Source: DATFQE01 sp963733845
GTDB taxonomy: Bacteria; Actinomycetota; Thermoleophilia; Gaiellales; Gaiellaceae
Assembly (NCBI GenBank): GCA_963733845.1
Contig: CAVTEM010000005.1
Coordinates: 186,001-250,000, forward strand
Direction of reading: 5' to 3'
DNA length: 64,000 bases
Positions 33,757 through 43,204 of the stretch are shown here, piece by piece; the first letter of the stretch is position 1, and every line of letters starts with the position of its first letter. Below the pieces are notes generated by a model. It worked only from the letters and a program-made list of their open reading frames with translations. It was not told where the DNA came from and did not search any database. The position numbers were made by a program, and so were the translations under genes.

Positions 33757-34938
33757 ATGGGAGGCGTGGCGCGAATTCTCGTCGGCGTCAGCGGGGGGAT
33801 TGCCGCCTACAAGGCGTGCGAGCTCGTGCGCCGACTGGTGCGTGACGGGCACGAGGTGATCCCGATCGTCTCCAGCTCGGCCGAACGCTTCGTCACGGCG
33901 GAGACCTTCGCCGCGCTCGCGCGCAGGCCCGGGAACGAGGATCTGTACCCGCACCTCGAGCGGGCCGACCTGTACGTGATCGCGCCGCTGACGGCGAACA
34001 CGATGGCGAAGCTCGCGCACGGGCTGGCGGACAGCGTGCTCACCGAGGCGGCACTCGCTCACCGCGGGCCGCTCGTCGTCGCGCCGGCGATGAACGACCG
34101 CATGTGGTCGCACCCGGCGACGCAGGCGAACGCGGAGCTCCTGCGCTCGCGTGGAGTCGAGTTCGTCGGCCCGGCCGAGGGCGAGCTCGCCGAAGGCGGC
34201 TCGGGCGTCGGGCGGATGGCCGAGCCGCGCGAGATCGCCGAGCGGATCGACGCTTTGCTCGAATATCGAGCCGGGTCGCTGGCCGGCACGCGGGTCGTCG
34301 TCGCGGCCGGTGGGACGCGCGAGCCACTGGACGCGGTGCGCTTCATCGGCAACCGCTCCTCCGGCCGGATGGGCGTTGCCCTCGCCGCCGAGGCGAACCG
34401 GCGCGGGGCTTCCGTGACGCTGGTGGGCGCCAACCTGGCCGTGCCCGCCCCGGCCGGGGTCGAGGTGGTCTCGGCTCCCTCCGCTGACGACGTGGCCCGC
34501 GAGGTGCTGGCCCGGGCGGACGCCGACCTGGTCGTAATGGCGGCGGCGGTGGCCGACTACCGCCCGGCCGAACGGCTGGACGGCAAGCGGCCGAAGGACA
34601 TGGCCGCCTGGGAGCTCTCGCTCGCGCCGACGCTCGACGTCCTTTCCGTCCTCGGAGCGCGCAGGCGCAACGGCCAGGTGCTGGTCGGCTTCGCGGCCGA
34701 GGCGAGCGAGGACGGGCTCGAGCGCGCGCGGGGAAAGCTGAGCAACAAGGGGGTCGACCTCGTCGTCTACAACGACGTGTCCCGTGACGACATCGGCTTC
34801 GACGCCGTAGAGAACGAGGTCGTCCTGGTCAGCGCCACGGGCGAGCGCCAGGTGCCGCGCGCCCCCAAGGAGGAAATCGCCGCTGCGATCGTCGACGAGA
34901 TCGAGCAACTCCTGGAGAGCCGTGGAACGAGCCGGTAG
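33757..34938 (+). CDS. coaBC: Bifunctional phosphopantothenoylcysteine decarboxylase / phosphopantothenate-cysteine ligase
   Basis: A 393-residue enzyme for two steps of coenzyme A synthesis. The flavoprotein half (about 1-180) starts 'ILVGVSGGIAAYKACELVRR' and has 'VIAPLTANTMAKLAHGLADS' and 'VVAPAMNDRMW' (P-x-M-N). The ligase half (about 185-390) has 'VVVAAGGTREPLDAVRFIGN' with 'RSSGRMG', then 'VVMAAAVADYRPAE' and 'KGVDLVVYNDVSRDDIGFD'. The start at ATG 33757 has a GTG alternative 9 nt later. Its end overlaps the next gene by 17 nt. Confidence 0.95.
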   Translation: MGGVARILVGVSGGIAAYKACELVRRLVRDGHEVIPIVSSSAERFVTAETFAALARRPGNEDLYPHLERADLYVIAPLTANTMAKLAHGLADSVLTEAALAHRGPLVVAPAMNDRMWSHPATQANAELLRSRGVEFVGPAEGELAEGGSGVGRMAEPREIAERIDALLEYRAGSLAGTRVVVAAGGTREPLDAVRFIGNRSSGRMGVALAAEANRRGASVTLVGANLAVPAPAGVEVVSAPSADDVAREVLARADADLVVMAAAVADYRPAERLDGKRPKDMAAWELSLAPTLDVLSVLGARRRNGQVLVGFAAEASEDGLERARGKLSNKGVDLVVYNDVSRDDIGFDAVENEVVLVSATGERQVPRAPKEEIAAAIVDEIEQLLESRGTSR

Positions 34939-35887
34939 CCAGCCCGCGGCCGTCGCGTCGTCGGCGGGCCTCCTCCGCGCGGTCGCCGACAACCTCGCGC
35001 GCGTCGTGCATGCGCCCGAGGACACGCTGCGGCTCTGCGTGCTCTGCCTCGTCAGCGAGGGCCACCTGATCATCGAGGACTTCCCGGGCGTGGGGAAGAC
35101 GATGCTCGCGAAGGCGCTTTCCCGCTCGCTGGACTGCCACTTCTCGCGGCTGCAGTTCACGCCCGACCTGCTGCCCTCGGACGTGACCGGCGTGAACGTC
35201 TTCAACCAGCGGTCGAACGAGTTCGAGTTCCGGCCCGGGCCCGTGTTCACGAACCTGCTGCTGGTCGACGAGATCAACCGCGCCTCGCCGAAGACGCAGG
35301 CGGCGCTGCTCGAGTCGATGCAGGAGAACCAGGTGACGATCGACGGCGTCACGCACGCGCTGCCGGAGCCGTTCATGGTCATGGCGACCCAGAACCCGAT
35401 CGAGTACGAGGGCACGTACCCGCTCCCGGAGGCCCAGCTCGACCGCTTCACGATGCGGATCGCGATCGGCTACCCGCAGCTGGCGGACGAGGCGAAAATG
35501 CTGACCGAGCAGACCGTCGAGCCGCCGCTCGACTCGCTCCAGCCGGTGACCACGGGCGAGGAGCTGCTCGTGGCGGTCGAGGAGGCTCGGCGGATCTTCG
35601 TCGAGGAGAGCCTGAACCGCTACGTCGTCGCCCTGCTGCGGCACACGCGCAGCGACCCGCGCCTGTATCTCGGCGCGAGCCCGCGCTCGGGGATCGCGCT
35701 CCTGCGTGTCGCGAAGTCCCGCGCGCTCCTCGACGAGCGGGACTACGTCGGTCCCGACGACGTGAAGGCCGTGGCCGAGCCAGTGCTCGCGCACAGGCTG
35801 ATCCTCGCGCCCGAGGCGCGCGCGGCCGGCCTGACCGGCGGCGACCTCGTCCGCGACGCGGTCGACAAGACGCCCGTCCCGGTTTAG
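34922..35887 (+). CDS. MoxR family AAA+ ATPase
   Basis: A 321-residue chaperone-like ATPase, thought to assist assembly or activation of partners that often carry von Willebrand or DUF58 domains. Walker A is 'DFPGVGKTMLAKALSRSL', Walker B 'NLLLVDEINRASPKTQAALL', sensor 1 'VMATQNPIEYEGTYPLPEAQ', and the C-terminal lid 'LYLGASPRSGIALLRVAKSR'. It is followed by DUF58 and transglutaminase genes, the classic MoxR trio. GTG start inside the end of coaBC. Confidence 0.93.
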   Translation: MERAGSQPAAVASSAGLLRAVADNLARVVHAPEDTLRLCVLCLVSEGHLIIEDFPGVGKTMLAKALSRSLDCHFSRLQFTPDLLPSDVTGVNVFNQRSNEFEFRPGPVFTNLLLVDEINRASPKTQAALLESMQENQVTIDGVTHALPEPFMVMATQNPIEYEGTYPLPEAQLDRFTMRIAIGYPQLADEAKMLTEQTVEPPLDSLQPVTTGEELLVAVEEARRIFVEESLNRYVVALLRHTRSDPRLYLGASPRSGIALLRVAKSRALLDERDYVGPDDVKAVAEPVLAHRLILAPEARAAGLTGGDLVRDAVDKTPVPV

Positions 35888-35895
35888 GGCGCGCC

Positions 35896-37107
35896 ATGAC
35901 GCTTCGAGGCCGGCTGCTGCTCGTCCTCGCGGCGGTGGTCTATCTGGCCGCCTGGGCGTTCGGCTCGCGCATGCTCTACCCGGTCGCGGTCGGGCTCTCC
36001 CTCGCCGTCGGGCTAGCCTGGGTGTGGGCGCGGGCCCTGCGCCGGCCGATGCGGCTCGAGCGGCGGACCGGGCACAGCGACCACTTCGAGGGCTCGAACG
36101 TGCTCGTCGAGGTGGAGCTCGAACCCGAGACCGCGCTCGTCCCGCCGTCCGTCTTGCTGGTCGAGCAGATCGGCAGGCTGGGAGAGCGCACCACCGTGCT
36201 CGAGCGCCGCGGGCGGAAGCTCGGGGGCCGCTACTTCCTCGACGACCTGCCGCGCGGCCGCTACTCCTTCACTGACGTCCGGGCGGTGCTCGAGGACCCC
36301 TTCGGCCTCGAGCGCGTCGACCTGAGGCTTGCCGACGAGGGCACGCTCTTGGTCTACCCGCGGCTGGTCGACCTCGACGGGGTCTTCACGCAGGGGATCG
36401 AAGCGCACCAGGGTCGCCGTCTCGCACTGTGGCGCCCCGCGGGCTTCGACCTGCACAGCGTGCGCGAGTACCAGCAGGGCGAGTCGCTGCGCAAGGTGCA
36501 CTGGCCGACGACGGCGCGGCGCGGCGAGCTGATGGTCAAGGACTTCGACGACGCCGCCCGCGACGAGGTCGCCGTGATCCTGGACGCCGACGCGGCTCCG
36601 GTCGTCGGCACCCCACCGAGCTCCAGCTTCGAGGCTCAGGTGCGCGCGGCCGGTTCGATCCTGCTCGCGCACGTACGGGCGGGCCGCCGATCGGTGCTGG
36701 TCGTGAACGGCGCCCGGCGCTCCGTGCAGGAGGTGCACACGGCCGGCGGCGAGTGGCGGCAGGCGCTCGAGCTGCTCGCATCGGTCGAGCCGGACGGCAC
36801 GGAGCCGCTCGGAAACCTGCTGGCCGACGAGGCCTCGCCGGCGACGCGGGCACTCGAGCTCGTCGTCGTGACGGCGGCGGTCACCCCGACGCTCGTCGAC
36901 CGCCTGGCACAGCGGGCGCGTGCCAGGCGCCGCGTTGCGCTGGTGTTCGTCGACCCCGCCAGCTTCGCGGAGCCGCCGCGGACCACGACCGAGCCGCTGC
37001 TCCTCAAGCTCCAGGGAGCCGGGATCCCGCTCGCCGTGGTGCGCAGCGGGGACGATCTCGCCGAGGTGCTCGGGCCTGTGCGGCGCGAGGGGGCGGCGCA
37101 TGGCTAG
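35896..37107 (+). CDS. DUF58 domain membrane protein
   Basis: A 403-residue protein with two N-terminal membrane helices (about 5-45) and a large soluble part. The hallmark of DUF58 is 'FDLHSVREYQQGESLRKVHW' with 'PTTARRGELMVKDFD' (R-x-Y-x-x-G-D/E...I-x-W). A following region (about 220-390) has a von Willebrand A-like pattern beginning 'AVILDADAAPV'. It is likely the partner of the MoxR ATPase just upstream. Function in the cell envelope is presumed but unproven. Its end overlaps the next gene by 8 nt. Confidence 0.88.
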   Translation: MTLRGRLLLVLAAVVYLAAWAFGSRMLYPVAVGLSLAVGLAWVWARALRRPMRLERRTGHSDHFEGSNVLVEVELEPETALVPPSVLLVEQIGRLGERTTVLERRGRKLGGRYFLDDLPRGRYSFTDVRAVLEDPFGLERVDLRLADEGTLLVYPRLVDLDGVFTQGIEAHQGRRLALWRPAGFDLHSVREYQQGESLRKVHWPTTARRGELMVKDFDDAARDEVAVILDADAAPVVGTPPSSSFEAQVRAAGSILLAHVRAGRRSVLVVNGARRSVQEVHTAGGEWRQALELLASVEPDGTEPLGNLLADEASPATRALELVVVTAAVTPTLVDRLAQRARARRRVALVFVDPASFAEPPRTTTEPLLLKLQGAGIPLAVVRSGDDLAEVLGPVRREGAAHG

Positions 37108-39361
37108 GACGATCCTGCTCTACCTGTTGCCTGCGTTCCTCGTCGTGACGCACTGGTCCCGGCTCGAGCAGGCTGACGGCACCGAGGGGCGGTTCCTGTG
37201 GATCGCCGTGCTCGCGCTGGCTCCCGCCCTCCTGCGGCCACTCTGGGCGCGCGTCGTCGCCTACGCCGTGGCCACCGCGCTCGCGGTCCGCCTGGCGTTC
37301 GAGCTCTCGATCCTGAACGCGATCCCCTTCCGCGACGGGGACTTCTTCGGCCCCTTCACGTCACGGCTCTGGCGCGGTTTCGAGGCCTTCTTCTCGGTCG
37401 AGTTGCCCTTCAATGCGGCCGAGCGGCCGGCGATGCACGGAGCGATCCTGCTCGCGGCGTTCGCCTTCTGCGTCGTGCTGGCGACCGCGATCGCAGCCCG
37501 CAGGCCGCTGCTCGCCTCGGCGGCGCTGATTGCCGGCGCGGGGTGGCCCGCAACGATCCTGATCGGCAGGGCCGAGCTGGAGCGGGGAGCGGTCGTCCTC
37601 GCAGCCGCGCTGCTCCTGTTTGCCGGCATGCGCTCGCTGCCGACGCTCGACCTGCGCCAGCCGCTCCTCGCCGGTGCGGCGGTCGTCGTGGCGGCGGTCG
37701 CCGTCTCGACGTCGCCGTCGGTGGCGAAGGGTGAGTTCGTGGACGGCTGGCGCGACTGGGACGTGACGCTCGGCTCCGCGCCGGCCGTCGGTGTCGAGTA
37801 CGTCTGGGACTCCAACTACGGCGGGATCCGCTTCCCGCAGAAGCCGACGACCGTGCTCTCCATCGACGCGGACGAGCAGGCGGGCGTGTACTGGCGCGCC
37901 ACCACGCTCGACCTCTTCACGCGCGGCCGCTGGCTCGAGGACCTCCACGAGGGCGCCGACCCGGTCGTGGACGGCGAGCTGCAGGATCTCTCCGCGGACC
38001 CATACCTGCCCGAGGCGGCTCGGAATCCCGACAACTGGCTCGAGGCGCGCGTCGAGGTCGAGGGCCTGCGCGACACGCACCTGATCGGCGCCGGGGCGCC
38101 GGTGGCCTACGAGCCCGGCGACCGGCTCGTCGACTACTTCTTCAGCAACGTCGCGGTCGCCGCCGAGGGAATCGGCCGGGGGGACTCGTACACCGTGCAC
38201 AGCTACGCGCCGAAGCCCACGCCACAGCAGCTGGCCGCCGCGGACGGCGCGTACCCGGTCTACCTCGACCAGTACCTCGCGCTCGAGACGTCACCGCTGC
38301 CGCCGTTCGGCACCCCCGGCCGGGAGGCGCTCGTCGAGGAGGCCTTCCAGCGCAACCCGCGGCTCGGGGACTACGCAGACGTCTACCGCCAGGCTCGAGA
38401 CGTCGTCGGGGAGGCGCGGAACCCGTACTCGGCCGTCGTCGCGCTCGAGACCTGGTTCCGCAGCGGCGGCGATTTCGTGTACGACGAGCAGCCGCCGGTG
38501 CGGCGAGACGCGCCCGCGCTCGCCTCCTTCGTGGTGTCCACGAGGCGCGGCTACTGCCAGCACTTCGCGGGCGCGATGGCGCTGATGCTCCGCGAGCTCG
38601 GGATTCCGGCACGGGTGGCCGCAGGCTTCACGTCGGGTCGCTACGACGGTGACGACGGGCGCTGGATCGTCGCCGACCGCAACGCGCACACCTGGGTCGA
38701 GGTCTGGTTCGACGGCTTCGGCTGGCTTTCGTTCGACCCGACGCCCGGGCGCGGACAGCTCGGGGCGACCTACACCGCCTCGTCGCTCCGGTTCGACGTC
38801 GACGGGGCGATCGCCGCCGCCGGCGACGCGATCACCCGCGGCGGCAGCGACCTGCTCCGCGGCGAGACCGGTGGGCCCGACCGTCCGCGCGGCGCGGACC
38901 CGGGCGGGGAGAGGGCCAGCTCGGGAGGCGGTGGAGTCCGCGGCCGGGACGGGACCGGGATCGTCACTCTCTTGCTGCTCGCGGGCCTCGCCGCCGCCTG
39001 CCTGCTCGCGGCCGCGAAGGTCCTGCGCCGCGCCGGGCGCTTCCTGACGCGCGACCCGCGCGGGGTTGCCGGGGCTTGCAGGCGCGACCTGGCGGCCTTC
39101 ATGACCGACCAGGGCGTCTCCGTGCCGGCGAGCGCGACCCCGACCGAGCTTGGCGCCATCGCCGAGCAGCGATTCGGCGTCGACCCGCGCCCGCTCGTCG
39201 CGGAGCTGACGCTCGCCCGCTTCGGGCCGCCGGAGGCCGCCGGCCCCGCGTCGGTCCGGGCCCGTCGCGAGCTCCGCCGGATCCGCAGGGCGCTGCGCGC
39301 GCGGCTGAGCATCCCGCGCAGGGCACGTGGGCTGCTGAGCCTCCGTTCGCTCGGCGTCTGA
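37100..39361 (+). CDS. Transglutaminase-like membrane protein (TgpA-type)
   Basis: A 753-residue envelope protein. The N-terminal third has about six membrane helices (up to about residue 215), then an external region with the papain-like transglutaminase core: Cys in 'VSTRRGYCQHFAGAMALMLR', His in 'ADRNAHTWVEVWFDGFGW' and Asp in 'LSFDPTPGRGQL'. A C-terminal membrane helix (about 620-640, 'GIVTLLLLAGLAAACLLAAA') and a cytosolic tail follow. Related proteins include Pseudomonas TgpA. It may crosslink or cleave cell-wall peptides; the substrate is unknown. ATG at 37100, third gene of the MoxR trio. Confidence 0.9.
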   Translation: MARTILLYLLPAFLVVTHWSRLEQADGTEGRFLWIAVLALAPALLRPLWARVVAYAVATALAVRLAFELSILNAIPFRDGDFFGPFTSRLWRGFEAFFSVELPFNAAERPAMHGAILLAAFAFCVVLATAIAARRPLLASAALIAGAGWPATILIGRAELERGAVVLAAALLLFAGMRSLPTLDLRQPLLAGAAVVVAAVAVSTSPSVAKGEFVDGWRDWDVTLGSAPAVGVEYVWDSNYGGIRFPQKPTTVLSIDADEQAGVYWRATTLDLFTRGRWLEDLHEGADPVVDGELQDLSADPYLPEAARNPDNWLEARVEVEGLRDTHLIGAGAPVAYEPGDRLVDYFFSNVAVAAEGIGRGDSYTVHSYAPKPTPQQLAAADGAYPVYLDQYLALETSPLPPFGTPGREALVEEAFQRNPRLGDYADVYRQARDVVGEARNPYSAVVALETWFRSGGDFVYDEQPPVRRDAPALASFVVSTRRGYCQHFAGAMALMLRELGIPARVAAGFTSGRYDGDDGRWIVADRNAHTWVEVWFDGFGWLSFDPTPGRGQLGATYTASSLRFDVDGAIAAAGDAITRGGSDLLRGETGGPDRPRGADPGGERASSGGGGVRGRDGTGIVTLLLLAGLAAACLLAAAKVLRRAGRFLTRDPRGVAGACRRDLAAFMTDQGVSVPASATPTELGAIAEQRFGVDPRPLVAELTLARFGPPEAAGPASVRARRELRRIRRALRARLSIPRRARGLLSLRSLGV

Positions 39362-39365
39362 GGGC

Positions 39366-40070
39366 GTGGACGCGATCGTGATGGCGGCCGGCGAGGGCCG
39401 CCGGCTCCGCCCGCTCACCGAGACCTGGCCGAAGCCCGTGCTGCCGATCGACGGCCGCCCGGTGCTCGCCACGCTCCTGCGCGAGCTCGCGGCCGCCAAG
39501 GCGACCCGCGTGACGGTGGTGACGGGTCATCTGGCCGAGCTGGTCGAGGAGCTCGTCGGCGACGGGTCCGGGTTCGGGGTCGAGGCCCACTTCGCCCGTC
39601 AGCCGGAGGCCGACGGCTCGGCGAGCGCGGTCCGCGCCGCGTTGGCCGAGGGCATCGAGCTGCCCGCGCTGGTGGTGGCCGCGGACACGGTGTACAGACC
39701 CGGGGACCTGGGCCTCTTCAAGACCGCCTTCGAGAGCTCCGGCGCCGACAGCGCGGTTGCCGTTCGCCGCGAGCCGGCTCCCGGCCCGGGACGCGCTGCC
39801 GTGCGCGTGGAGGACGGGCAGGTCACCCGGGTGCCCGACGGCGCGGGCGAGGGCCCCTTCGCCTCCGCGGCGCTCTGGGGCCTTGGCCCACGCGTCGCGG
39901 CCGAGCTCGACGACCTGTCAGGACCGCCGTACGAGCTGGCCGAGGCGTACCAGCGTGCGATCGGCGGTGGAGCGGCCGTCGCCGCCGTGGAGATCGGCCC
40001 GACACGCGATTTGACGCGTCCGCTTGACTTGATTCGAGAGAACTTCCCCTATCTTGAGATGGAGCAATGA
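39366..40070 (+). CDS. Sugar-phosphate nucleotidyltransferase
   Basis: A 234-residue NTP-transferase that makes an NDP-sugar. The signature is 'AIVMAAGEGRRLRPLTETWP' with 'KPVLPIDGRPVL' (G-x-G-x-R-L...K-P). Downstream are 'VVAADTVYRPGDL' (D for metal) and 'SAALWGLGPRVAAELDDL'. It is shorter than RmlA and closest in style to archaeal/bacterial glucose-1-phosphate or mannose-1-phosphate transferases. The sugar cannot be deduced. The GTG at 39366 lies 4 nt after the previous stop; its end overlaps the TPR gene (ATGA). Confidence 0.85.
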   Translation: MDAIVMAAGEGRRLRPLTETWPKPVLPIDGRPVLATLLRELAAAKATRVTVVTGHLAELVEELVGDGSGFGVEAHFARQPEADGSASAVRAALAEGIELPALVVAADTVYRPGDLGLFKTAFESSGADSAVAVRREPAPGPGRAAVRVEDGQVTRVPDGAGEGPFASAALWGLGPRVAAELDDLSGPPYELAEAYQRAIGGGAAVAAVEIGPTRDLTRPLDLIRENFPYLEMEQ

Positions 40071-40414
40071 GCGAGACGTACGACCTCTTCCAGCAGGGCC
40101 GCGGCCACCTTAGAAAGGGCATGGCCGCCCAGGCAACCGTGGCGCTGGAGAAGGCGAAGCGCCGTGAGCCCGACAAGGCGTCGATCCGCGAGGCACTGGG
40201 CATCGCGTACTTCCGCCTGCGGCGCTATGCGGAGGCCGAGGCCGAGTTCCGGGTCATGCTCGAGCTCTCCCCGGCGGACGACTACGCCCATTACGCACTC
40301 GGTCGCTGCCTCGAGAAGCGCGGACGAGCGGCCGAGGCGAACGGGCATTACAAGCTCGCGCGCTCCTTGCGGCCGTCGAGCCGCCACTACGCCTCACGCG
40401 TCGCCGACGGCTGA
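40067..40414 (+). CDS. Small TPR-repeat protein
   Basis: A 115-residue helical protein with three tetratricopeptide units, for example 'ATVALEKAKRREPDKASIRE', 'ALGIAYFRLRRYAEAEAEFR' and 'ADDYAHYALGRCLEKRGRAA', ending in 'EANGHYKLARSLRPSSRHY'. Such scaffolds bind peptides or partner proteins. No signal or enzyme motif is seen. It is translationally coupled to the nucleotidyltransferase upstream, and dtd follows 17 nt later. Confidence 0.88.
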   Translation: MSETYDLFQQGRGHLRKGMAAQATVALEKAKRREPDKASIREALGIAYFRLRRYAEAEAEFRVMLELSPADDYAHYALGRCLEKRGRAAEANGHYKLARSLRPSSRHYASRVADG

Positions 40415-40431
40415 CGCGCGGCGGCGCTGGG

Positions 40432-40869
40432 ATGAGGGCCGTCGTCCAGCGCGTCGCAGCTGCCCGCGTTGTCGTCGACGGCTCCACGGCCGGCGAGGTC
40501 GGCCCGGGTCTCTGCGTCCTGCTCGGCGTCGGCCGCGACGACGATCGGGCCGCGGCCGAGCGCCTGGCCGCGAAAGTCGCACGGCTGCGCATCTTCGAGA
40601 ACGACGAGGGGCGCTTCGACCGCTCCCTGCTCGACGTCCGCGGCGCAGCTCTCGTCGTGAGCCAGTTCACGCTGATCGCCGACACGGCCAAGGGCAACCG
40701 GCCGAGCTTCGCCGACGCCGCCCCGCCGGAGGACGCTGAGCCGCTCTACGGGGCGTTCTGCGCCGCGCTGGCCGAGCTGGGCGTGCCCGTGGAGACGGGG
40801 GTCTTCGGCGCCCGCATGGGGGTCGAGCTCGTGAACGACGGCCCGGTCACGATCGTGCTCGACCTCTGA
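40432..40869 (+). CDS. dtd: D-aminoacyl-tRNA deacylase
   Basis: A 145-residue proofreading enzyme that removes D-amino acids wrongly attached to tRNA. The start 'MRAVVQRVAAARVVVDG' and the active-site strings 'VVSQFTLIADTAKGNRPSF' (S-Q-F-T) and 'VELVNDGPVTIVLDL' (N-x-G-P-V-T) are diagnostic. Complete, with normal length. It lies at the end of the MoxR-TPR run. Confidence 0.95.
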   Translation: MRAVVQRVAAARVVVDGSTAGEVGPGLCVLLGVGRDDDRAAAERLAAKVARLRIFENDEGRFDRSLLDVRGAALVVSQFTLIADTAKGNRPSFADAAPPEDAEPLYGAFCAALAELGVPVETGVFGARMGVELVNDGPVTIVLDL

Positions 40870-40930
40870 TCCGCGTGCGTCCGGGTCAACCTCTACGCCG
40901 CTCTCTGATCGATCCTGACGGCGATCGTCC

Positions 40931-41386
40931 GTGATCACGCATGCACCACCCGGCTACGAGTGCCCGTTCTGCGCGATGGTGCGCGGCGAGGACAACGACC
41001 CTTGGTCGACGCAGGCCGATGTGGTGCACCGCGACGCGAAGACGACGGCCTGGGTCAACGGACGCTGGTGGCAGAACAACCCAGGCGGGGTAGTCGTCGT
41101 CCCGAACGACCACGTGGAGAACCTGTACGGCGTCGGCCGTGAGCTCGCCGGCGACATCCACGAAACCGCGCGGCGGATCGCTCTCGCGATGAGAACGGCG
41201 TACAGCTGCGAGGGCACCTCGACGCGCCAGCACAACGAGCCCGGCGGCACGCAGGAGGTCTGGCACTACCACCTGCACGTCTTCCCGCGCTGGGTCGGGG
41301 ACGATCTCTACGGCTCGGATGCACGGCTGACCACGCCTGAGGAGCGGACGCCGTACGTGACCGCGCTCCGCGCCGCCCTTGACTGA
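40931..41386 (+). CDS. HIT family protein, second copy in window
   Basis: A 151-residue histidine-triad protein. The start 'GYECPFCAMVRGEDNDPW' has the zinc-type Cys pair, followed by 'WWQNNPGGVVVVPNDHVENL' and the triad 'VWHYHLHVFPRWVGDD' (H-x-H-x-H). It is only distantly like the HIT protein at 3202-3684. It is likely a nucleotide phosphoramidase or hydrolase of unknown physiological substrate. GTG start; its stop overlaps the TTG of the GNAT gene. Confidence 0.85.
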   Translation: MITHAPPGYECPFCAMVRGEDNDPWSTQADVVHRDAKTTAWVNGRWWQNNPGGVVVVPNDHVENLYGVGRELAGDIHETARRIALAMRTAYSCEGTSTRQHNEPGGTQEVWHYHLHVFPRWVGDDLYGSDARLTTPEERTPYVTALRAALD

Positions 41387-41925
41387 GTGGGCCGGCCGGC
41401 TCGAGGTTCGCCTGGCCGGCGCGCACGACGCCGCCCGCATCGCCGAGCTGCACGTGGACGGCTGGCGGGAGTTCCGGGAGTTCGTCCCGCCTGAGGTGAT
41501 GGGCGCACGCACACGTCGCAGCCCGCACGGCCGAGTGGGCGGAGTTCCTCGCAGGCGACCGCGGCGGGAGCTGGACAGCCGTCGCCGAGCTCGAGACCGC
41601 GGTGGTGGGCTTCGCTTCGACCCGGCTTCTGCGCGAGCCTGAGTACGGCGCCCGGGGCGAGATCAAGAACCTGTTCGTCGACGGGTCGATCCGCGGTGCG
41701 GGCGTTGGCCGCGCCCTGCTCATGGACGCCGCCCGATGGCTCGCGTCCAACGGCGGCGAGCCGATCGTCCTCTACTCGTTTACGGACAATCCGTACCGGA
41801 GCGTGTACGACCGGCTCGGCGGCGCCGTTGTCGGCGAACGGCCGACCGACTGGGACGGGGTCGTCGTCCCGGAGACGGCCTACGTCTGGGCGAGCGCCGC
41901 CGCCCTGATCGACGCCTGCCGCTAG
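41379..41925 (+). CDS. GNAT family N-acetyltransferase, one frame break
   Basis: An acetyl-CoA-dependent transferase of about 181 residues. The N-terminal part is 'RLAGAHDAARIAELHVDGWR'. After skipping one extra base near 41505-41514 it continues 'AEWAEFLAGDRGGSWTAVAE', 'LFVDGSIRGAGVGRALLMDA' (the R/Q-x-x-G-x-G/A acetyl-CoA loop) and 'SFTDNPYRSVYDRLGGAVVG'. The acceptor is unknown. TTG start 41379 overlaps the end of the HIT gene. It converges with the aminotransferase gene, overlapping by 4 bp. Confidence 0.8.
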
Positions 41926-43156
41926 CGGAGAGCGCGCACCGCGGCGAGCACGCGGTCGACTTCGCCGGGGGTGTTGAGCAGCCCGGGCGCGAGCCGCGCG
42001 TACGACGGGGTGTAAGGCGTCACCGTGGCGACGATCCGGCGCCTGGCGAGCGCCGCGATCACCGCCGCAGGGCTCAGCCGGTCGACGGAGAACACCACGA
42101 TCCCCGCCGAGAGGGCGTCCGACCGCGGAGTGAGCAGGGTCACGTGCGACATCGACGCGAGACCGTTCTTCAGCCGCCGGTTGAGCGCGTGGATGCGCGC
42201 GGCGACGCGGGCCTTGCCGATCCGGCCGTGGAAGCGGAACGCCTCCGCCAGCGCCCAGCGGTGCTCGAAGGAGTGGAAGCCGCCGGGCGTGAACGCGCGA
42301 GCGGGTGAGCCGCCCGAGAACGCCGGGATCGTCGGCGCCACGACGGGCCAAGCCGACGAACGGCCCCAGACGAGCCCCGTGCCGCGGGGCCCGAACAGCC
42401 ACTTGTGGCAGCCGGCCACGAAGAAGGTCGGCGCCCAGCGAGTCCACCGTCTCGTTCTCGACGCCGAGCCCGTGGACGCCGTCAACGCACAGCAGCAGCC
42501 CCGGCCGCCGGCCGATGCTCTGGGCGATCCGCCGGATCGGCAGCTTCACGCCCGTGCTCGAGTGCACCCAGGTGAGCGCGACGGCCCGCGTCGTCGGTCC
42601 CGACCGCTCGCGCGAAGTTGCGGACGATCTCCTCCTCGGTCGCCGCCGCGGGATCGCGATAGAGCTCGATCCGCCGGACGCTTGCGCCGCTGCGGGCAGC
42701 CGCCAGGCGCAGCGCCTCGTGCGTCGCGTAGAAGTCGTGGGTCGTGGTCAGGACCTCGTCGCCCGGTCGCAGCGGGAGCCCGCCGTACAGCAGGCCGAGG
42801 CCCATCGTCGTCGAGTCGGTCAGCGCAATGTCGACCGGCCGACCGCCGAGGTAGGAGCCTGCGGCGCGGAGCACGTCCGCCTCGAGCCGGTCGCCGTGGT
42901 CGTGGAGGTAGCCGACCGGATTGGCGTCGAGCCCGCGCCGGTGGCGGTCGACCGCGCGGCGCACGGCCCCGGGGTGGGAGGCGAGGTAGAGCCCGCCCAT
43001 GTGGATGAGCGAGCGCGAGACCCGGAACTGCGCGCGCACGTCGGCCCAGTCGAGCGCGGAGTCGGCCTCTGGGGCGGCCGCGACCTCGTCGAGGTCGGCG
43101 AAACCGGCGGCCGTCAGGGCGAGGCCGGTACGGATCAGTAGCTGCCGGCGATCCAC
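41922..43156 (-). CDS. Class V aminotransferase-fold PLP enzyme with Tat-like signal, two frame breaks
   Basis: A PLP-dependent enzyme of about 411 residues of the isopenicillin-N-epimerase/cysteine-desulfurase-like group. The N-terminus 'VDRRQLLIRTGLALTAAGF' has a twin-arginine and a hydrophobic stretch, suggesting Tat export. The core has 'DIALTDSTTMGLGLLYGGLP', 'DEVLTTTHDFYATHEALRLA', 'CVDGVHGLGVENETVDSLGA' and the PLP lysine in 'VAGCHKWLFGPRGTGLVWG'. One extra base near 42592-42600 and another near 42429-42433 must be skipped. The GTG at 43156 begins the signal region. The reaction is unknown; exported class V aminotransferases are known from other actinobacteria. Confidence 0.8.
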
Positions 43157-43204
43157 GGCGTCCCGGTTGCTATCCTGCCTCAGACCATTTTCACCGGCTT
43201 GGCG

